From the NCBI GenBank assembly GCA_910578745.1, contig CAJTSN010000005.1, positions 1 through 9,850 of the forward strand: DNA of 9,850 nucleotides, in the 5' to 3' direction. This document shows, piece by piece, positions 1 to 5,593 of the stretch. The stretch is from an uncultured Bacilli bacterium (GTDB lineage: Bacteria > Bacillota_I > Bacilli_A > RF39 > UBA660). The number at the start of each line of letters is the position of its first letter. Positions within the stretch are counted from its first letter, which is position 1. The notes under the pieces are model-generated. The model did no database searches. It saw only the letters and a list, made by a program, of their open reading frames with translations, and was not told the origin of the DNA. A program made the translations under genes and the position numbers.

Positions 1-69
1 TATCAGTGCAATGACGGCAAGTATTACAATAACGGCTAAAAGTTCAATTAATGTAAACCCTCTTTTCAC
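1..69 (-). CDS. Type IV pilin-like / ComGC-like prepilin, 5' end only
   Basis: Only the first 23 codons are in the window. They encode a short basic leader (V-K-R-G) followed by FTLIELLAVIVILAVIALI, the class III prepilin signature: cleavage after Gly by a prepilin peptidase, a Glu at mature position 5, and a hydrophobic helix. Such proteins form type IV pili, pseudopili of type II secretion, or the ComGC competence pilus at the cell surface. I chose the GTG at 69. AGGAG lies 7 nt upstream (77-81), and the -10 element overlaps the only upstream ATG (93), so a transcript would start downstream of that ATG. The short leader (4 residues before the cleavage site) also fits pilins. Which pilin it is cannot be told without the C-terminal part. 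ComEC at the other end of the window makes a competence pilin plausible, but that is inference. Confidence 0.85.
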   Translation of the reverse strand, partial: MKRGFTLIELLAVIVILAVIALI

Positions 70-76
70 TCTACCA

Positions 77-81
77 CTCCT
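77..81 (-). promoter_or_regulatory. RBS deciding the pilin start
   Basis: AGGAG is read on the minus strand, 7 nt before GTG at 69. The alternative ATG at 93 has no such site and lies within the -10 element. Confidence 0.75.
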
Positions 82-91
82 ATTCTTATTC

Positions 92-120
92 ATTATAACA
101 TATTTTTATTTGTTTGTATC
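92..120 (-). promoter_or_regulatory. Extended -10 promoter of the pilin gene
   Basis: TGTTATAAT (100 to 92) is a perfect extended -10. Seventeen bases further upstream is only a weak -35, GATACA (120 to 115). The transcript would start near 85, leaving a leader of about 16 nt that contains the AGGAG site. The -35 hexamer lies inside one arm of the inverted repeat at 113-144. Confidence 0.7.
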
Positions 121-144
121 TTTTTATTTTTTATAAGATACAAA
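113..144. repeat. 10-bp inverted repeat upstream of the pilin promoter
   Basis: TTTGTATCTT (113-122) and AAGATACAAA (135-144) are perfect inverted arms separated by 12 AT bases. Neither strand has a T-run directly after it, so it is a poor terminator. It overlaps the -35 position of the pilin promoter, which fits an operator for a dimeric regulator. The function is inferred. Confidence 0.55.
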
Positions 145-160
145 TGAGAAAATCATATAT

Positions 161-201
161 AAAAAAAGAACGATTTATAGTACAATCTTATTTTTCTTTT
201 T
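161..201 (-). terminator. Possible weak uvrC terminator
   Basis: On the minus strand AAAAAGAA (201 to 194), at the uvrC stop, can pair with TTCTTTTT (170 to 163), with an inner GATT/AATC helix, ending in a run of Ts. All outer pairs are A-T or single G-C, so it would be weak. Confidence 0.3.
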
Positions 202-1780
202 CTTGATTTTCTTCTTGCAAATAATGATATAAATTAAGAGCAATTCGGGGTGGCAAAATCTCTTCTAATTGGTTTAAAGTTAATTCTTTTAGTTTATTGA
301 TGGTCTTATATTTTTTCAAAAGCATTTCTTTTCGCTTATCTCCAATTCCCTCAATTCCATCTAACACACTTTCCAGTGAACCTTTACTTCGTATTTGCTT
401 ATGATAACTAATTGTAAAATTATGGACTTCATCTTGCATTCGCTCTAAATAATAAAAAAGGTTGCTTTTCTTATCGATTGGAATTTCAATGAGTGGGTCA
501 AAAGCCAGAAGTGCATCTGTAGAATGATGATCATCTTTTTTTAATCCAACAACCATAATAGGTAAGTTCAAACTTTCTACAACACTTCTTACCACATGAA
601 TTTGTCCTATACCTCCATCGACAATGATTAAATCTGGTCTTTTCAAATGATCTCTTAAAACACGAAAATACCTTCTATACGTCGCTTCTCGCATTGTTCC
701 ATAATCATCATTTACATCATTTGTAATTTTAAACTTACGATATTCATTTTTATTGGGAACACCATTTTCAAAGACAACCATACCAGATACATTAAAAGTT
801 CCAAAAAGATTTGAGTTGTCAAAAAGTTCAATTCGATCTAATTTTTCTAAATGAAGAATCTCTTTAAGGGCATCGTTCGCTAAAATGGTTCTCTCTTCAT
901 TCCTTTGAATAAGTTCAAAATTATTCTCCAAAGCAATTTTCGCATTTTCACAAGCCATATCGACTAAAGATTTCTTAATTCCCTTTTGAGGGGCGAAAAC
1001 GTGCGTGGAAAAAAAGTCTGAAAGTAAAGATGTATCCACGAAAGATGGAACAAGAATTTCTTTAGGAAGCAAAAAGTTTTTTTGATAAAAGTGCGCTATA
1101 TAGGATTCGAAATCTTCCTTTACATCTTCCACTAATGGAAATATTTTCCCATGTCTTTCTAAAATTTTTCCTCCACGAATAAAGAAAACTTGTATCGATA
1201 AAAGTCCTTTATAAGTATAAAAACCGAAGATATCTCGATCAATTGTATCCTTGATTTCTACCTTTTGACGAGTTAAGGTAACCTCAATATAATCGAGGAG
1301 TTCTTTTAATTCTTTTGCTCTTTCAAAATTAAGTTTTTCGGCTTCTTCTTCCATCTCTATTTTAATTTTCGCTGTTAAAATCTCATGATTTCCTTTTAAA
1401 AATTCCTTGATTTCTTCTTTCATAACATCGATTTTTTCCTTAGAAATCGTATGAGTACAATACCCTAAACATTCATGAATATGATAGTAAAGACATGGTT
1501 TTTTATTCATTGTTTTACACTTACGTAAAGGATACATTCGATTTAGTAAGTTTACAGTATTTCGAGCAGCGGTTACGTTTGGAAATGGTCCATATAAACT
1601 TGTTTTATTTTTTTTCTTATTCAAATTTCGAACAATAGAAAGTCTAGGGATAGTATCATTCGTAAGCTCAATATAGGGGTAACTCTTATCATCACGAAGC
1701 AAAATATTATATTTAGGATCATATTTTTTTATCAAATTAATTTCTAAAATCAATGATTCTGTCTCCGAGCCAACAACCAC
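188..1780 (-). CDS. uvrC: UvrC C-terminal fragment (530 codons), second frame of the broken gene
   Basis: This open stretch holds, counting from codon GTG 1780: the end of the GIY-YIG domain with its Glu (T-E-S-L-I-L-E, near residue 8) and the N-L-I-K-K-Y-D-P-K-Y-N segment. It also has four cysteines at 88, 96, 104 and 108 matching the UvrC Fe-S cluster pattern. A UVR (UvrB-binding) helix pair lies at about 133-170. The RNase H-like 5'-incision domain follows, with D321 (F-D-N-S-N) and D388 (I-V-D-G-G) and a conserved His at about 453-460. Two C-terminal helix-hairpin-helix motifs (G-I-E-G-I-G-D-K-R-K) lie at about 473-515. It has no ribosome binding site at its 5' end, so independent translation is doubtful. 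If made, it would lack the 3'-incision nuclease. Confidence 0.6.
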   Translation of the reverse strand: MVVGSETESLILEINLIKKYDPKYNILLRDDKSYPYIELTNDTIPRLSIVRNLNKKKNKTSLYGPFPNVTAARNTVNLLNRMYPLRKCKTMNKKPCLYYHIHECLGYCTHTISKEKIDVMKEEIKEFLKGNHEILTAKIKIEMEEEAEKLNFERAKELKELLDYIEVTLTRQKVEIKDTIDRDIFGFYTYKGLLSIQVFFIRGGKILERHGKIFPLVEDVKEDFESYIAHFYQKNFLLPKEILVPSFVDTSLLSDFFSTHVFAPQKGIKKSLVDMACENAKIALENNFELIQRNEERTILANDALKEILHLEKLDRIELFDNSNLFGTFNVSGMVVFENGVPNKNEYRKFKITNDVNDDYGTMREATYRRYFRVLRDHLKRPDLIIVDGGIGQIHVVRSVVESLNLPIMVVGLKKDDHHSTDALLAFDPLIEIPIDKKSNLFYYLERMQDEVHNFTISYHKQIRSKGSLESVLDGIEGIGDKRKEMLLKKYKTINKLKELTLNQLEEILPPRIALNLYHYLQEENQEKEK

Positions 1781-1953
1781 ATATTCAAAATAACCAAACG
1801 CTTCGTTTTTCCTGACTTTTCTCCTCTAAAATAAGAAGTAACTCTTTTTTTTAAGTTCTTTGCTTTTCCTACATAAATAATCGTACCCACTTTATTTTTC
1901 ATTAAATAGCATCCTGGTTTATCAGGAAGGAGTTTTAGTTTTTCTTGTATCAT
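1750..1953 (-). CDS. uvrC: UvrC N-terminal fragment (67 codons), first frame of the broken gene
   Basis: This is the translated start of uvrC. The ATG at 1953 follows AAGGTGAG (1964 to 1957), a match to the GGTGA part of the extended Shine-Dalgarno sequence. It encodes the first part of the GIY-YIG domain: P-G-C-Y-L-M (Tyr at 16), then I-I-Y-V-G-K-A-K-N-L-K-K-R-V (about residues 25-38). After Val 54 the frame leaves the family sequence. The last 13 codons are read out of frame and end at TGA 1752-1750. The product would be a truncated, probably unstable nuclease half-domain. Confidence 0.6.
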   Translation of the reverse strand: MIQEKLKLLPDKPGCYLMKNKVGTIIYVGKAKNLKKRVTSYFRGEKSGKTKRLVILNMWLLARRQNH

Positions 1954-1968
1954 ATTCTCACCTTATTT

Positions 1969-1977
1969 ATTATAACA
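1969..1977 (-). promoter_or_regulatory. Extended -10 element just upstream of uvrC
   Basis: TGTTATAAT is read on the minus strand, with 15 nt between the hexamer and the ATG. The -35 at 17-bp spacing is weak (TTTCAA). Transcription would start at about 1962, inside or next to the Shine-Dalgarno site, giving a leader of about 9 nt. The same layout is seen at yigZ. uvrC may also be read from the promoter of the gene at 1988-2497. Confidence 0.45.
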
Positions 1978-1987
1978 AAAAGAAGGA

Positions 1988-2497
1988 CTATTTGAAATCC
2001 TTATCTTTTGGTTTTAAATTGATCATTTTTTCAAGTACATACCCTTTATCTTCCAATGTTTTTTGTGTATCCAATTCCATAAAAAACTGTTGAATTGAAT
2101 TTCCTCCTAATGTAATTCTTAAAGCGTTTGAATATAAGTTTTGGCTATGGGACAAATCCTTTATAAAATGAACATATAAAATGCCTGGTTTCTTATCAAT
2201 ATAAAATTGATTGATGCCTTCTTCTATAGGGTTTAAAGAATAAGTGCATCCATCTGACATATTTTTCTTTAAATGCTCAAAAAGCGTATATAAAGGTTGT
2301 CCTTCTTTAAAAATATAGGAAATGATACGAAAACGTTCTGCTGGATTATCCAACGTTTCATCAGAAGCAATAAAGGTAAATGTATTTCCGCCCTTTTCAT
2401 AGTTAGGTATAATTTTTAAAAATTGTTTAAAATCTTCTCTATAAATCATAAAACCTGGCTTTATATACTTATCTTCATAAACAACAGCATACGACAT
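1988..2497 (-). CDS. Hypothetical protein, 169 aa
   Basis: I do not recognise this family. It is a soluble, mixed alpha/beta-looking protein with no signal peptide, membrane segment, cysteine cluster or obvious catalytic motif. The N-terminal part (about residues 1-60) alternates hydrophobic and charged residues in a strand-like pattern. The C-terminal tail is Lys- and Asp-rich. ATG at 2497 follows the leader GGGGGTAGGA (2510 to 2501), which matches that of the 330-aa gene at 8615 almost base for base. It has a good promoter and stands 34 nt upstream of uvrC on the same strand, so the two may be co-transcribed. It diverges from yigZ. A link to DNA repair is only positional. Confidence 0.75.
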   Translation of the reverse strand: MSYAVVYEDKYIKPGFMIYREDFKQFLKIIPNYEKGGNTFTFIASDETLDNPAERFRIISYIFKEGQPLYTLFEHLKKNMSDGCTYSLNPIEEGINQFYIDKKPGILYVHFIKDLSHSQNLYSNALRITLGGNSIQQFFMELDTQKTLEDKGYVLEKMINLKPKDKDFK

Positions 2498-2522
2498 AAT
2501 TCCTACCCCCTAATATTCATTT

Positions 2523-2551
2523 ATTATACAAAGTATTTTACAAAAAGTAAA
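2523..2551 (-). promoter_or_regulatory. Promoter of the 169-aa gene
   Basis: The -35 is TTTACT (2551 to 2546), then a 17-bp spacer, then a perfect -10 TATAAT (2528 to 2523), on the minus strand. Transcription would start near 2516. It interlocks with the plus-strand yigZ promoter. Confidence 0.65.
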
Positions 2552-2565
2552 GAGTTTGGTATGAT
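2537..2565 (+). promoter_or_regulatory. Promoter of yigZ
   Basis: The -35 is TTTACA (2537-2542), with a 17-bp spacer and extended -10 TGGTATGAT (2557-2565). Transcription would start at about 2572. The Shine-Dalgarno site GGTGAT (2572-2577) would then sit at the very 5' end of the mRNA. Confidence 0.7.
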
Positions 2566-2580
2566 AAATTTGGTGATGAA

Positions 2581-3144
2581 ATGAAAACAGTCGCAAAGGA
2601 ACAAATAGAAGTATTAGAGATAAAAAAATCAAAATTTATTTCTGTAATAAAGCGGATTGATACAGAACAAGAAGCAAAAGAAGCCATTATGGAATGTAAA
2701 AAAAAGTACCCAATGGCGAAACACTATGTCTATGCTTATATACTGGATACTATCAAACGTTGTTCCGATGATAAAGAACCTAGCAAAACAGCGGGTGCCC
2801 CTATTTTACAAGTATTAGAAAAAAAAGAAATGAATCATGTGATTTGTATTGTCATTCGTTATTTTGGAGGAATTTTACTTGGAGCTCCGGGGCTTGTTCG
2901 GGCCTATACGAAAAGTGTATGCAATACTTTGGATAAAGCTTTTATTGTTCCTTTGATTCTCTATGAAAAAGTAAAATGTTCTTTCTCCTATGAACAAATT
3001 GGAAAAATGGATTTTTTACTTAAAGAGCGAACGATTTTAGAAAAACAATTTTTAGATAAAGTATACTATACTGTTCTTTTAAAGAAAAAAGATAGCTTGC
3101 TTGAAGAAATTAAAAAATATAGTTCTATAGAAAAGAGTACCTAA
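2581..3144 (+). CDS. yigZ: YigZ/YvyE family protein (IMPACT, UPF0029 + DUF1949)
   Basis: It belongs to the IMPACT/YigZ family, conserved cytosolic proteins whose biochemical role in bacteria is unsettled (a link to translation or RNA binding has been proposed; old peptidase annotations are unreliable). Residues 14-118 are the IMPACT domain, with R-C-S-D-D-K-E-P-S (60-68), T-A-G-A-P-I-L (70-76), R-Y-F-G-G (93-97) and G-L-V-R-A-Y-T-K-S-V (104-113). Residues from about 132 form the smaller DUF1949 ferredoxin-like domain. At 187 aa it is slightly shorter than many relatives (about 200-215). Two small departures from the usual sequence are Lys for Gly after S-D-D (65) and Pro for Gly in G-A-G-G (103). 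ATG at 2581 follows GGTGAT with 3 nt spacing. It is a monocistron ending in the loop of a shared terminator. Confidence 0.92.
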   Translation: MKTVAKEQIEVLEIKKSKFISVIKRIDTEQEAKEAIMECKKKYPMAKHYVYAYILDTIKRCSDDKEPSKTAGAPILQVLEKKEMNHVICIVIRYFGGILLGAPGLVRAYTKSVCNTLDKAFIVPLILYEKVKCSFSYEQIGKMDFLLKERTILEKQFLDKVYYTVLLKKKDSLLEEIKKYSSIEKST

Positions 3145-3158
3145 CGTACCCTTTTTTT
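3131..3158. terminator. Bidirectional terminator between yigZ and the miaB operon
   Basis: AAAAGAGTAC (3131-3140) pairs with GTACCCTTTT (3146-3155) with one A/C mismatch, around loop CTAAC. It is followed by T-rich sequence on the plus strand. In the other direction the tail is TCTTTTCTAT, which is weaker. The stop codons of both converging genes overlap in the loop. Confidence 0.65.
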
Positions 3159-3461
3159 GTTTGCTTGACTCTGTAGAAATAATGAATATAATTTTGCTTT
3201 AGTAGGATGAAGAAGAGATCCTAAAGGTAGGAAAACTTCTAGATATAATTTGTGTTGTTGGGGAAGCAATTTTAGTATGCGTAGAAGCTCCTTTTCCTCC
3301 ATTTGTTCTCCAACTTCAAGAAGAAGAGTATACATTTCTTCGGCATCTACTTTTTCACTTTTTTGGATAAAAAATTCTAAATCTTCTTCTTTTACACTTG
3401 AAGAAGAAATAAATACTTTTCGTAGAAAAGGAATAAACTCCTCTCTTTGTAAATCTTTCAC
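3141..3461 (-). CDS. Hypothetical protein, 106 aa, coupled to miaB
   Basis: I do not recognise this family. It is a small, mostly helical, charged soluble protein with amphipathic stretches and a basic C-terminus (K-K-R-V-R). There are no cysteines and no membrane segment. I place the start at GTG 3461-3459 rather than the ATG at 3485. The GTG shares the four bases GTGA with the miaB stop, and GGAG stands 7 nt upstream, the classic arrangement for translational coupling. The first residues are then V-K-D-L-Q-R-E-E-F. In Bacillus the gene next to miaB is ricA (ymcA), but this sequence does not look like RicA to me. Being co-translated with a tRNA-modifying enzyme suggests a related or stoichiometric role, though this is inference. 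Confidence 0.75.
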   Translation of the reverse strand: MKDLQREEFIPFLRKVFISSSSVKEEDLEFFIQKSEKVDAEEMYTLLLEVGEQMEEKELLRILKLLPQQHKLYLEVFLPLGSLLHPTKAKLYSLFLQSQANKKRVR

Positions 3462-4876
3462 ACTGCTTCTCCGTCCATACTCCATGTTTTTACATCTGTG
3501 ATTTTTACATCAATAATGTTTCCAATCGTCGCCTTATCGGCTTTTACATTAACCAGTTTCATCGTTTCTGTATATCCCATTACTTTGTCCTCATCTTTTT
3601 CACTTACACCTTCAATTAAAACTTTAACGATTTTTCCTTTATAAGATTCATTGGCACATTTTGAATAATAATTGATGCGTTCATTCAAACGTTGTAACCG
3701 TTCTTCTTTGACTTCTTTTGAAATGGTATCTTCCATTTTAGCGGCAGGTGTCCCAACTCGTGGAGAAAAAATAAAGGTAAAAGCAGAATCATATTTACAT
3801 TCTTCGACCACTTGTAATGTTTCTAGAAAATCTTCTTCTGTTTCATTTGGAAAGCCAACAATAATATCTGTTGTAATCGAAACATTTGGAATTTTTTCTT
3901 TTAATTTATGAAATAAAGTTAAATATTCCTCTTTTGTATATCGTCTACCCATTAATTTTAAAATGGTATTAGAACCTGACTGCAAAGGAAGATGAATATA
4001 AGGCATAATATTCTCACATGTAGAAATGACTTCAATCATTTTATCGGTAAAATCCCATGGATGACTCGTCACAAAACGAATTCGTTCTATTCCCGTTTTA
4101 CTAACATCGAGAAGAAGATCTTCCATACGATACTTTTCTTCTAAATCTTTTCCATACGCATTTACATTTTGTCCAAGTAGCGTCACTTCTTTATAACCTT
4201 GCTTTTTTAAAGAATTCACTTCTTCTAAGATATCCTCTTTTTTTCTACTTCTTTGCCTTCCTCTTGTATAAGGAACAATACAGTACGTACAAAACTTATC
4301 ACAACCATACATAATATTTACCCAAGCTTTATATTTAGAATCCCTTTTAAATGGCATATTTTCTAGTATATCCCCTTCTTTAGAAAATACCTCAATTTGG
4401 CTTTCTTTCTTGCTTAAAACAGCACTAAGTAGTTGAGGCAAACGATGGATATTATGTGTTCCAAAGACTAAATCAATATAATTATATTTTTTAAGTATTT
4501 CATTGACGACAACTTCTTCTTGCGCCATACAACCACTAATTCCAGCGATTACATGGGGTCTTTTTTCTTTTATATTTTTAATTCTACCTAAAAAACCAAA
4601 AACTTTATTGTGGGCATTTTCACGTATCGCACATGTATTTAATAAAATAAGGTCTGCCTCTTCCATACAATCAATTTGTGAAAATCCAAGTTCTTCTAAA
4701 AGTGCTTTGATATTTTCACTATCATGCTCATTCATTTGACAACCATATGTTTTAATAAAATAACGTTTCCCTTTGGCAATTCCTTTTAACTCTTCTTCCA
4801 AAACATAATGAATGGTCTGAACTTTCCCATTTTCTTTTGATCGTTTCATTGCCTCTTTTAAATTAGGTACTACCAT
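3458..4876 (-). CDS. miaB: MiaB, tRNA-2-methylthio-N6-dimethylallyladenosine synthase
   Basis: This radical-SAM methylthiotransferase adds a methylthio group to i6A at position 37 of tRNAs that read UNN codons, using two [4Fe-4S] clusters and SAM. The UPF0004 domain (about residues 37-150) carries the three expected cysteines: C46 (Y-G-C-Q-M-N), C82 (N-T-C-A-I-R-E) and C116 (S-G-C-M-A-Q). The radical-SAM triad is C192, C196 and C199 (G-C-D-K-F-C-T-Y-C), followed by V-P-Y-T-R-G. A TRAM RNA-binding domain ends the protein. The length, 472 aa, including an N-terminal extension of about 35 residues, is normal for Firmicutes MiaB. The ATG at 4876 is preceded by AAGTGAGAAT. All key residues are present and the gene looks functional. 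It is first in a two-gene operon with the 106-aa orphan. Confidence 0.97.
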   Translation of the reverse strand: MVVPNLKEAMKRSKENGKVQTIHYVLEEELKGIAKGKRYFIKTYGCQMNEHDSENIKALLEELGFSQIDCMEEADLILLNTCAIRENAHNKVFGFLGRIKNIKEKRPHVIAGISGCMAQEEVVVNEILKKYNYIDLVFGTHNIHRLPQLLSAVLSKKESQIEVFSKEGDILENMPFKRDSKYKAWVNIMYGCDKFCTYCIVPYTRGRQRSRKKEDILEEVNSLKKQGYKEVTLLGQNVNAYGKDLEEKYRMEDLLLDVSKTGIERIRFVTSHPWDFTDKMIEVISTCENIMPYIHLPLQSGSNTILKLMGRRYTKEEYLTLFHKLKEKIPNVSITTDIIVGFPNETEEDFLETLQVVEECKYDSAFTFIFSPRVGTPAAKMEDTISKEVKEERLQRLNERINYYSKCANESYKGKIVKVLIEGVSEKDEDKVMGYTETMKLVNVKADKATIGNIIDVKITDVKTWSMDGEAV

Positions 4877-4900
4877 ATTCTCACTTCTCTCTTAGAACAA

Positions 4901-4929
4901 ATCATATCATAAATTCCTTATTTCTTCAA
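4901..4929 (-). promoter_or_regulatory. miaB promoter
   Basis: The -35 is TTGAAG (4929 to 4924), with a 17-bp spacer and extended -10 TGATATGAT (4909 to 4901). The -35 lies at the tail of the preceding terminator. Transcription would start near 4894, leaving a leader of about 18 nt. Confidence 0.65.
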
Positions 4930-4954
4930 GAAAAAAAGGATTATTTCTCCTCTT
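4927..4954 (-). terminator. Terminator of the DUF308 gene
   Basis: On the minus strand AAGAGGA (4954 to 4948) pairs with TCCTTTT (4940 to 4934) around a 7-nt loop, with one G-T pair, followed by TTTCTTG. The stop codon of the gene lies in the loop. Confidence 0.5.
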
Positions 4955-5540
4955 CTATGATTTTAATCTTTTTATCTATTACCGTTAAATTCTCATTTGC
5001 ATCAAAGTGTTGCATCTCTTTATGAATCACTAAAAAGTCAATCATATCGATTACCGAATAAACTACCATAAAAATACCAATTAATTTTGTAATAGTCACT
5101 GCTCCTTTAAATGGATTGGTTAGAAAAAGAATTCCTCCTGCTAAAATAAAGATCGACAAAACCAGTGTGAAGGTCCAATTCTTCACATGATTTGCTTTTA
5201 ATAAATAAGCAAACTGAAGTTTCGATATTCCATTCACTAACATCAAAATTCCTATTAAAATAGGAATAATACTAGCGATTAACTCCGTATTTAATATGAT
5301 AATAATTCCTGCTACGACCATAAAAACTTGACTGATAAACGCTAAATTCACATAATTCGTTTCTTTAGCAAACAATTGCTTCGCTAAGGGAATGATAGCC
5401 AAAAGAAGTGTTCCTCCAACTACATAAGAAATGATTCTCAAAGTTAATTCTGCTTTTAAAATCAAAAAAATACCCAAAACTATAAAAACAAGCCAAGACA
5501 ATAAAGATGTTTTTAATATTTTATCAAATTGTTTTTTCAT
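4941..5540 (-). CDS. DUF308/HdeD-like membrane protein
   Basis: This is an integral membrane protein of 199 aa with six predicted hydrophobic segments, at about residues 13-29, 34-53, 63-84, 86-106, 122-141 and 147-171. The repeated pattern of a helix ending in G-I-x-x-I-L, a short turn (N-T-E or N-P-F) and then a helix with G-x-x-x-L/V-x-x-G/D-x-I is that of the DUF308 family, which includes HdeD of E. coli (acid resistance). The tail (about 172-199) is charged and cytosolic. The role in Firmicutes is not established. ATG 5540 follows GAGGG with 5 nt spacing. The gene has its own strong promoter and a probable terminator, so it is likely monocistronic. Confidence 0.85.
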   Translation of the reverse strand: MKKQFDKILKTSLLSWLVFIVLGIFLILKAELTLRIISYVVGGTLLLAIIPLAKQLFAKETNYVNLAFISQVFMVVAGIIIILNTELIASIIPILIGILMLVNGISKLQFAYLLKANHVKNWTFTLVLSIFILAGGILFLTNPFKGAVTITKLIGIFMVVYSVIDMIDFLVIHKEMQHFDANENLTVIDKKIKIIEEEK

Positions 5541-5563
5541 ACATACCCTCTTCTCTTTTTTCT

Positions 5564-5592
5564 ATTATAGCATAGCTCTTTTTATTTGTAAA
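5564..5592 (-). promoter_or_regulatory. Strong promoter of the DUF308 gene
   Basis: The -35 is TTTACA (5592 to 5587), with a 17-bp spacer and extended -10 TGCTATAAT (5572 to 5564). It begins 1 nt after the stop codon of the upstream gene. Transcription would start near 5557. Confidence 0.8.
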
Positions 5593-5593
5593 A

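Larger units (their letters stand above)
188..1953 (-). pseudogene. uvrC: uvrC, excinuclease ABC subunit C, frameshifted
   Basis: UvrC makes the 3' and 5' incisions in nucleotide excision repair together with UvrB. The two reading frames join into one UvrC of about normal length (roughly 590 aa). The first 54 codons (1953 to 1792) end in K-R-L-V. The family continues with about five residues and then F-E-Y (in B. subtilis RLV-TEIED-FEY). Here only two bases (AT, 1791-1790) separate the Val codon from the TTT-GAA-TAT that encodes F-E-Y in the next frame. About 13 nt therefore appear deleted, shifting the frame. The break lies in the GIY-YIG domain, between the catalytic Tyr/Arg half and the metal-binding Glu half. 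The rest of the gene looks intact and conserved, so the lesion is recent, or else it is an assembly error. I see no slippery heptamer at the junction that would rescue it. Confidence 0.85.

Noticed and set aside
70..93. ATG 93 as the pilin start
   Set aside because: It overlaps the -10 element, would lie upstream of the predicted transcript, and has no ribosome site. GTG 69 has one.
1781..1800. Programmed ribosomal frameshift joining the two uvrC frames
   Set aside because: A -1 shift would be needed, but the junction GGTTATTTTGAA has no X-XXY-YYZ heptamer and no clear downstream stem. The joined protein would still lack about four residues of the domain. UvrC is not known to use frameshifting.
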